Virus record (IMG/VR): IMGVR_UViG_3300010354_000166
Span: 1-44,099 of that record
DNA: 44,099 bases
DNA from: a virus
Strand: one strand, 5' to 3'
Shown: piece after piece, positions 26,087 through 36,600 of the stretch
Layout of the letters: every line of letters begins with the position of its first letter
Position numbering within the stretch: the first letter of the stretch is position 1
The notes under the pieces: model-generated
Databases searched by the model: none
What the model was told of the DNA's origin: nothing
Seen by the model: only the letters and a program-made list of their open reading frames with translations
Program-made: the position numbers and the translations under genes

Positions 26087-27670
26087 TTAAAATTGCAAAA
26101 TGACCTTAATATCTTCTTTTTGGTTTGGAGATCTTGTAATCGCAGCCCTATTATCAACGTAAATAATAGAACCTGAATATTTTTTAACTTCTGGAGAAGA
26201 AACTCCCCTCACAAAAGATTGTCCCAAGTTATATGTCCTATTATTTAGTGCCGTACTTATACCTGGATTTGCTATAGTTCCAAAATTAACATCTATTAAT
26301 AACTCAGAAGATCCTCCAACAATAGCAAAAGAACCAGTGCCCGTAGGATAAGAAGTAAACTCCTGCATTTCAAATCCATATTGTGGAGAAGTGTTTCTTG
26401 TGCCGTTTGTATTAAATCCTACTAAATTTCTATCTTGCCAATATTTTAATACACCAGTATTTGCATCATAAGAAATAACTCTTCCTACAGCAGTAACTCC
26501 TGTCCCTATAGTTTGCTGTATTTGGGAATTTGCAGTAAATGAAACATTTTTATATAAATCCACATTACCAGAAGGACCTACTAATTTTAATGCCCCTAAA
26601 GCACTTACAACAGAATCTGTTAGTTTTTCGTTAGATTGATATTTCTCTGGATTTTGAACTATACCTATTCTTGCTATAGAATTTCCAACAATAAAATCCG
26701 GATTATTAGTGTCATTCTCAAGACGAGAATAGACCATAGTTCTATATGCACCTAATTCCCTATAGATATCAAATCCATGACCACCTTTAGGTGGAATTAT
26801 AACATCAAATTTTGGTCTAATAGTGCCTGTAGGTACATTACCTCCTTCCAAATCAACACTTCCATAAGTATAACCACTTCCGCCATTAGAAATAGTTATA
26901 GATTCAACCTTCGAATCATTGTTTATTGTAATAGTTGCTGTTGCATCAGAACCATCTCCCTTAATTGGGACATTAGTATATGTTATATTGGCGTTACCTA
27001 AACCAGATCCTCTGTCAGTAACAATACCAATTTTTAATTGACCACTATTAGTTGCATTATTTCTTACTGTAGCATTTTCTGCAGATGTTTCCCAATTTTT
27101 TGGTACAGGAATATATTCTTCAGTAACAAATTTAGTTATTTCTGTAGGTGTTATAGTATAAAGGTATTTCCAAAGATAACCATCTCCGCTTGCTCCTGCA
27201 GATTTTGGCTCTAAATCAGTAAATGTTGGTTCATCTAAGGATGGTTTTCCGTTTGGATTTTCTGGACTAATACCATTGTAAAGACAAATATATACCCTAT
27301 AATCTCTATTTACTACATAAAAATTTGAAGAATATAAATTTGTTGAACCAGAAGGTTTTGATGTAGTATCTCTACTAATATCATGCCTATACATATCATA
27401 GGTAGTTCCAGATTCCCAATTAATTCTTCTTATTACCTGCCTAGCATCTTCAGAATTAATTTTTTTCAAAGCAATCATAGTATCCCAATAAGAATTTTCC
27501 TCATCAAAATTATCTTTAGGTGCTATCGGACTTGAAGACCAGTTAGGATCATACTCAGAAGAATTTGTTAGTCCCACAAACATATAATAGGAATCTTGAG
27601 AAGAACTTATCCCAGAAATAAAATTTTTGGAATTTAAAATTCTTAATTGATTTGTTATAATTGCAGCCAT
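26087..27670 (-). CDS. gp8: Baseplate wedge protein gp8
   Basis: gp8 is a wedge component of the contractile-tail baseplate. The 527-aa product begins MAAIITNQLRILNSKNFISG, followed by SYYMFVGLTNSSEYDPNW, DNFDEENSYWDTMIALKKI and YRVYICLYNG. The block GDGYLWKYLYTITPTEITKF is also typical of cyanophage gp8. One GSGY-type repeat (SITISNGGSGYTYGSVDLEG) is inserted near residue 265. The C-terminus ends in YVDNRAAITRSPNQKEDIKV, the usual end for this family. It lies between the 3,485-aa protein and the DUF4815-type protein, fitting T4 order (gp7, gp8, gp9/10). Late-box-like AATAAATA/CATAAATA sequences overlap the stop of the upstream gene. Confidence 0.94.
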   Translation of the reverse strand: MAAIITNQLRILNSKNFISGISSSQDSYYMFVGLTNSSEYDPNWSSSPIAPKDNFDEENSYWDTMIALKKINSEDARQVIRRINWESGTTYDMYRHDISRDTTSKPSGSTNLYSSNFYVVNRDYRVYICLYNGISPENPNGKPSLDEPTFTDLEPKSAGASGDGYLWKYLYTITPTEITKFVTEEYIPVPKNWETSAENATVRNNATNSGQLKIGIVTDRGSGLGNANITYTNVPIKGDGSDATATITINNDSKVESITISNGGSGYTYGSVDLEGGNVPTGTIRPKFDVIIPPKGGHGFDIYRELGAYRTMVYSRLENDTNNPDFIVGNSIARIGIVQNPEKYQSNEKLTDSVVSALGALKLVGPSGNVDLYKNVSFTANSQIQQTIGTGVTAVGRVISYDANTGVLKYWQDRNLVGFNTNGTRNTSPQYGFEMQEFTSYPTGTGSFAIVGGSSELLIDVNFGTIANPGISTALNNRTYNLGQSFVRGVSSPEVKKYSGSIIYVDNRAAITRSPNQKEDIKVILQF

Positions 27671-27687
27671 TTTAGTTTTTTATTTAT

Positions 27688-30600
27688 TTATGAGAGGTAA
27701 TCTTGATATTTAAGCGGTGAATATCTATAAACTAATGGAGAAGTTTGTATTCCAGAATATCCGGATAAATTATATGCAGAAAATTCCTTTGGAGTTTTTC
27801 TCTTGAAATCATGTATTCTTCCCCAACTATAATTTCCATAAAAACCACTATATCCAATTCCAGTTAATCCTGAATAATCAGCTTTAACTATAACTTTAGC
27901 AACATCAACCAATCCAACACTTCCGGGAACATTTGTTTGTCCTATTGAAACAGATGCTACTTGGTAAACATTATCAATATATGAGGATATTCCAATAGTG
28001 CTTCCAGAAATTGTTTTTGATGTTGTAATAGATCCAACATTAGAATTTGACACTACAAAATAGTATCCAACAGATATTCCACTTTCTTCTATTATAGGAG
28101 TTCCTACAATAGAAGGATCTCTGAGATATGAATTCTGAGGAATGTAAAAATCAAATACCAATGCACTTGATCCCCCAAAGGTAGTTGTAGATACTCCAGT
28201 AATATATCCAAAATCTCCTTCATATTCAACATCAGTTATCAATTCAGTTGATACTGGAGTTATATCATCCTGAGATTGTATTATAATTTCATATGTTGGT
28301 CCCTCATTTTCACTATCAAAGAATGTCTTAACTCCTTCCACAAATATTTGATCTGTAGAAATTCCCACATTAGAAATTATATTAGTTACTGGATATATTT
28401 TTGGTTCATATATTTGTCTTCCTTTAGAAACTTCTTGTCCTTGTATAATTTTATCTTCATCTTGTAAACACCAAGTTAAAGGTCTTAAATAAGAATCATC
28501 TGTATTGATTCCTGGACCAGGATATGTATTTGTTTCTAATATCACTGGAGATTTGATGTCAAAAACAGTTCTTTCGTTTTCTGAGAATTGTAAATTATCA
28601 TCAAAAAGAGTAACACCATCTCCAATTTTTATAGTTTCCTCCACATCTTTTTCCAATATATCAACAGAAGATGTTCCTTGATAGAATAATACTTTTGAAT
28701 TATCCCCTTCTCTTGGAGCTTCATCGAAAGTAATTATACTTCCATCAAATGTATAATTTTTTCCAGGAATTTGCAGAACATCATTTATAAAAATTAGAAT
28801 AGCATTTTGTGGAATTAAGTTTGATCCTGCTTTAGATGTAATTGTTTTGGGAACATTATTCTCTCTTAAAATGAATGATTTTCTGAATCCATTAAAAAAT
28901 CGGTCTAAAGGATCAAATGCTTTTAAATCACCAAAATACCAACCAGAAAATTCATCTGAATATGTCCTTTCTATGAATATTTTAAATTTATCAAAAATTC
29001 CAGTATTTGTAGGAATTCCCGATACTCCTCCAGTTGGAATTGTTAATACTTGTCCAGATTTATATCCATATCCCAAATTTGTAAATTCAAAGGAAAGTAC
29101 TTTTGAATCTTGATCAACTATTAAATTAACTTTAGATTCTGTACCAACTCCAGATGAACTTGAATCATATATTAAAGGTATATTTGAATATGACAACGGT
29201 GAATCAAATATTACTATTGGTGGATTTGTAGAAGTATATCCAACTCCGGGATTTGTTATACTAACTCCAACAATATTTCCATTATTGATAGATGCAATAC
29301 CGACATAGTTTATATTTTGGTTGGATTTTACTGCAACCCTAACTGTCTGAATTTGTCTATAACCAGATCCACTATTTCCAATACTTATACTTTGAATTGT
29401 ACCTGAAATTGATACTATTGCCGTTCCACCAGCAGATACTAAAGGTTGATATCCAAATCCTTGAGTTGATCCAGCAGAAATAATTACGCCACCAATTGGA
29501 ACACTTGAATTATTTACATCATATGAAACTGAAGATGAGGTGCCAGTGAAAGAAATTGTAGTAACTCCAATATTTTCTTCTAAGAAGAAATCTCCGGTAA
29601 AATTAAATCCATTTGGACCTTGAACTATTCCATTCAAAGTAATAATAGCATTTCCAGTAGAAATTCCTACAATATTTTGAGAATTAGACTTAAGAGTGAA
29701 ATTTTTCTCTATTCCATCAAAATTATCTGAAATATCGTCAAAGATATAATTTCCATAATATGGGTCATAATTTGAACTTATAATACCAGATCTTATAAAA
29801 ACTCTTCCAGTGAAAGAAGAACTTGTAGTAATTCCAGAAAAATCTAATTCATCTGGTAATAGTGATTCTACAGGAGTATCACCAATAGGAGGTTCTACAA
29901 AATACAGTGTATTATCGACAATATTATAGTTTCCATTTATTTTACTTACTAAACTACCAGAATTATGTGATGTTAAAGCAGATCCTAAGGTGTTTCTAGT
30001 AACTTCCAAATCACTTCCAGATAAAGACAATACCTTCATAAACTCATCATTAATTTTTATATAATTTCCAGAAGAAACTGATAATATACCAACTATAGGA
30101 ATTATATTTGTATTAATTCCAACTAAACTAGATGTAATTGATGTTATTGCAGTAGATACAACTGGAGATTGAACAATATTGTCTATTGTTATTAATGATT
30201 TAGAATTCTGTTTTTTGGAAACAAATATATGTGTGGTTCCTGTCCCTACATTTGATATTTCAAGAACATTTGGTATTGTTAAAAGCGCATCTGATGCTGA
30301 TGAAGAAACTCTAACTGAAAAGTCATTATCTTTTACAATATAAATCTTATTTGGAAGTATATCAGTAGTTCCAATTCCAACAATATTTGTAGTAGTTATT
30401 CCTATTGGAGTACCATCTTCTGGATATCTATACTCAATTTCTTCTCCAGTTACATAAAAGTTATTTGGAATTTGAATTGTGTTATCTGTTATACTAATTG
30501 CAGCACCAACAAATTCTCTTTTAAAAACGGGAATAGAATCTGATGTTATATCGAAAGATTGTGATGAATAGTCGAAGTTTTGAGAAATATCATCAAGTAA

Positions 30601-33600
30601 AATAACTCTGTTTCCGAGCATTTCAAAATAATCTTTCAATAGCACATTTTTCATGTATATTTGATTAGATCTATATTCATTATTAAATTTAACTGAACTT
30701 TCAGAAGCAAAATCAAAATCAGTCCTGCAATTTACATCAGCAAAACTTTCAATATCAACAAAGCTATTACTTAAACTGTCAAATGTTATAGGAATACCTT
30801 CCGAAGATATTCCTGGCAACGAACTATTAATTAATAAATTTGAGAATTTTTTAAATCCAGCAGTATGATTTAAGTTAGAAACTATTTCATTCCATTTTTC
30901 ATATTCTATTTCAGATTTTAATGAATATGAAAAATATTGATAATAATCATTATCATGGATTCTTTGAAGATCATTATTTAAAAATCCAGTTTCCAATTCC
31001 CATCCATCTTTAGCAACTGATGAAGATGTTATATTAAAGAATGCGGAATTTACTTTTTTTATATCTAAAATTCTACCTACAGTATTTGATGAATTTCCGA
31101 TAATAGTATCACCCTCAGAGAAAATATCATTAGTTAATACATATAAGTATGACTTATTATCGTCCCATTTATCGACAATACCAGATAATTTTTCATTTTC
31201 AGAATAAATTTTTTCCCCAGATAAGAATGGGAATTTTTTTAGCACGGGATTAAAACTTACAACATTCTTTATTGCAACAACACTACCTTTTATAAAGGCA
31301 TCATCATAAACTCCTGGAATTTCTTCCGAGTTTAAATAAGAACTCATATTATATGTTATAGTTGGATTTGTAGTTACTCCAACATTAATTCCCAATGAGG
31401 TTATTTTAAAGGAACTATAGTTGTAGTCCTCTGAATTATATCCTTTTCCTGAAATTACATTGACATTTTCAATAAAGATATCATCTCCAACCTCAAATGG
31501 GAATAGTGATGAACTCAAAAACGTTCCTGGTAATGTTAAGGTAACATCTTTAGTGTTTTCATCATAGAATATAGAATTAATACCAATACCATTAGAATTA
31601 TTTACTGGAATAATTTTTATACTTTCACTTCTAATGCCATTTGTGTTTTTTATAATTGTGACTTTTTTACTAGAAATAGAATATTGTAATTTTACATCAG
31701 GAATTTGTTCTCCTGTTGATTCATCAATCACTAATAAATCTGGTGATGAAGTGTAGTTTGATCCTGTGGTAATTATACCAACACTATCAAATACAAATAA
31801 TGAATCAATCTCAAAAATTTGAGGAATTTTTGCTTTTGGTCTAATTGTTAAATCCGAATAATAATCATAACCAATATTCTTTAATTCTACTTTATTGATA
31901 GCACCAATATTTGTAGATATTATATTAAATTTTGCATTTTTTCCATATTCAGATTCTATAGATTCTACATATGGAACTTTTTTATAATCTTTACCCACAT
32001 TCTCTATTTTTATACTTTCAATACCACCAAAAGCGGATTTTGATGTAGTTGTGTATGTTATTTCTGAATTATTAACAGTATATGTGCTATTAAATTCTGA
32101 ACTCGTGGTATTTAAATTATATTTAAATGATTGTGATGAAATTTCAGAAACAGTATGATCACCGGAATAGACACTATTAATTTTGCTTATTAGATTATTA
32201 TCTTTTTGCTCATAATCTACAATGATTTCTTTTTTTACTGCTAAATTGTCTTCCAAATTTATTGGAACTAATCCATAATATATTTTTTCCGGAAGATTGC
32301 TAGTTAATTTTACAGTCAAGTTTGCAGAATTATCTACACCAATCACTCCAGATTTAGTGATTTCCTGCGATACTTGTGAATTAACGAATTCCAATTTATT
32401 AATTAAATTAGAATCTTCAAATAAATTAAAGTCAAATGCAGATTTAATCGAATTGGTTGTATATGATAAAGATGGATCAGATAAATTAAATATTATAGTT
32501 TGTCCCTTGATTCCTCTTACTATTGGATTTATTTGGGATAAAGTTCCTGTGCCAGAAGAAGAAAACTCAATAACTATTGGATCTTTTTTAGTTGAATTGT
32601 ATAGTGAATTTGATAATTTTATTATATTTTCCGATATGACTACTATGTAATAGATTTTATTACTGATTAATCCTCCTATTGGAGATAGTGATGTATAAAT
32701 TACCTTATCTCCGGTAGAATAACCATGATTTGTAATTTTTAATGTATTATTTTCCGTAGAAATTTCCTCAATATTTTTTGGATTAACTACCAATCTTCTA
32801 TTGTGGTCATTATATTTTACATACACTGTAGTTGTGAGTCCAGAAATAATATCTAAAGAAATATTATCTTCTGGAAGTAATCCATGAGGAGAATCAGTAT
32901 TTACAGTAATAACATTATTGCTTATTCTAGCAGATAATATGCCATCATAATTTGTTTTTATGCTATGATATTGCCCTGTTCCATTTCCAGTAAAGAATAA
33001 AGTATTTGCTGTTGTTGTCCCAATTCCAACTAAATTTCCTTCCGATCCTATTGCTACTCTAGTAGTGGATAATCCTATTAGATCATTATTGATCTTTACA
33101 ACATAAATGTTAGAATTATTCTGTAATTGATAAGAAGATGATCCATCTATAGATACTGATATTGATGTTCCACCATTATTTGAATAGGTAATCTCTTCAC
33201 CAGTATTTAAATTATGATTTGGAAGATATAAAGTTTTGATCGGAGATACTACATAAGTTTCTCCTACTCCCGGATTAGAGAAATAAATTGTAGATGTAAT
33301 TCCAGATACTCCTTTTGATAAAGTTTCTTTAGGGTCAAAATAGAGTTCCCTATTTGTTTTATAGTTGTAAAAACTTGAACTAATATCTAAAGATAATTCA
33401 AATTTACGAGGATTTTCGGTCAACAAAGATCCAGAAGAATATGAAGTAATTCCAGTAATATTTTGAATATTTCTAATTACTTTTATTCTTGATGATTTTT
33501 TATCTACGCTTAGAATTTTTATGTGCTCAGATCCAATCGAATAAACATCATTCTCTCTAATATAAGGGAAATCTAAAGCACCAGAAATATTAAAATAAGT

Positions 33601-36600
33601 AACAATACCAGTATTAGTAGTACTGGCTATTGAAGTAGTAAGTATTAAAGTATTATTTGCAATTTTAATCGTTGAATTTTTATTATATTCTAAATCTCCA
33701 GTAATTGAAATAATATCATTATTATTTAAATTATGAGGAACACTTGTAAATCCTAATAATTTAGTGTTATCTTTTGGTGAAGGAATAAATTCAGTATTAT
33801 CAAAGAATGTAGAAGCAACAGAAATTTGACTAACTGCTTTTCCTTCAATTTCAGAAACAAAAGCATATGCAGATCTCCCTTCAGTACCTTCATTATTGAA
33901 GATAATTTTATCATCTACTTGATAATCTGATCCAGAATTAATAATTTCAATTGAAGATATTGATCCAGAAAGTACATTTGATATCGTAGCAATTTTTGAA
34001 TTATCTGGATTATTATTAAAGATATAATCATATCCACTATAATTTTTAGTAAGATTGTATGGTTTCGTATTACGAATCCAATTCATCTGATTTAAATTAA
34101 TATTATCTTGATTAGAAGTAGATTTGAAGTTAAACTCAATAGGTTTTGATTTATAAGAATTTCCTATTACATAAGGAAATTGTGGTTCTTTATCTTCATT
34201 TAATGTTGAAAAGTATGCATATGTTCCATTTGGATACTCTGGGGTTATGCAAAATCTTCCATTATTCTCATCCAAATCTCCAGTATAATCAAATTTATAA
34301 TCATTAATGAAAAATCCAGATCGATACAAATTAAATGAAGGTCTTCCTTCCAATGAAAGTTCAGGACCATCTTTTTCTCTATACCCACTAACTAATGCCT
34401 TTATTGGTGAAATTTGTTTTGGTGAGGAATATCCATATGGTCCATAAATTGGATTCCCATCATATGCCCAACCAACTAAAGGTGAGTGATACTTAGTGTT
34501 ACTTTCATTATCATTTTCAATATCCGGAATAAAATAAGTTTGACCAGAAACATTATTCTTCGAATATAATGATGATCTTAATTTAAGTGGAAGATATAAA
34601 TGAGAATATTGTAATCCATAATTTGGATTTATTCCTACTGCTATAATTCCTTCATCGTCAGAAATTCTATTAGAATCCTTAATTCTTTCAACTAAATTGA
34701 TTTCCCAAGATTTTGTTTTTGATTCAAATTTTGCTTCTCTTCCTGCTGGTATTACTTGAATAAAAGTATTGTCTTGAGAATATCCACCTCCACCAGATAT
34801 AATATTAATTTTAGTAATCTTTCCTAAAGATATTACAGGAACTAAGACAGCACCTATTCCATCGCCATTTACTACTATATCGGGAATACCTTCATAATTA
34901 TAACCACTAGATTGTATGATTACATCAACTATACTTCCATTTTTTGATACTATTGGTATTATTTCAGCAGAAGAACCTGTTATTAAATCGATCGTTGGTT
35001 GTCTATTATAGTTAATAATTTCCTCTGATCCATAATTATTTCCACCATCTTCGACAAATACTGATTCTATTTTTCCTCTAAAAACTGGATTTACTTTTGC
35101 ATAAAAATCCTGTCCACTTGTAGTAGCAATTCCAATTGCCCCTAGTACTGATACTTGTATTGGAGGATAATTGAAAATATGTTTTCCAGATCCAACTGAT
35201 TCTAAATTTATAAATTGATCAGTTTTATAGAAATAATCTTTATTGTTAGAATTATTTGATGTTTGATATAATTTAAATTGATTATCATCTATTTTTTTAA
35301 CATAATATTCCGTTGAAGATGATAATCCGGAAATGGGAATATCTGTTGAATCATATCTTATAATTTCTCCACTTTCATATCCATGATTTTTAATAACAAT
35401 TGTATCAGATGCAGTATTAATTCCTATAGGAAATGCTATTCTTTTTTTATTAGAATACCCAGCACCACTATTAACTATAGAAATTGTTCCTATTCTTTTT
35501 TTCTTTTTAGTTGATTTGAATGAATGAACCCCACTACCAATTGATGTGAAATTGATCGTATTAATTCCAGATATTGCATCACTTGTAGATTTATAAAGCT
35601 TTATTGAAGTATCAGTAATCTTTTTTACAATATAAGTTGAATTAGTATTTAACCCAGAAATAGCAGTTTGACCCTGAGTTACATATATAACTTCTTCATA
35701 ATCTTTAAATCTATGATATGTAGAAAATCCTATTATTTTTTGAGTGAAATTTAATAGAGTTGAATTTTCAGAATTTAATTCTGCAGCATGGTCAAATTGT
35801 ACTAAATTTACTTCTGCAATTGCTCCATTGCCATTTCCACCAGTTATTGATATTTTTGGTATTTCAATATAATCAAATCCAGGATCAATAATATCAATTC
35901 TCTCTAAACCACCTGTAACAGTGCAATATGCACTTGCACCAACTCCAATTTGGTCTGTTATACTTATTTGAGGTGGATTGATAATATCGTATCCATTTCC
36001 AGAACTAGTAACTATAATATCTTCTATAGGACCATAGAAAACTTTATCTTTTGATTTATAATTTAATAACTCAACCCCATTTGCAAGAATACCAGTAAAT
36101 CCATAATTAGTTGGAATTGGTTCAAATTCTTCTAGAGGATCTGTTATTTTTCGTAATAGTTTCTGGTTGTCTAATTGTTTTATATTTAAAGATAAATCAT
36201 TGAACTCAAAAAACGATATAGAACCTGATAATGTTCCTACTATTTCTATATAATTTTCTGAAAATATATTTTCACGACTTCTTGCTAATTTAATAATACT
36301 TGAACTTATTTCTTTTACATAATAAACACCATCTAAAATATTACTATTATTTGTTGTACTGGATTTAAATACAACACAATCTCCAGTATAGAAGAAATGA
36401 TCTTGATTTAAATTAATTTCTTCGCCGCTTATTTCTATAGAAGATATATTAATAGTACCATCTTTAACACTTAATTGTGCGTTGAGATAATTGGGTAAAG
36501 ATGGTGATGCAACATAATATGAATCATTTAAATCTGTATATGAATTTATAACATTTGCATTACATATATTAATATTTGAATAATTTACAGAATTAACTTT

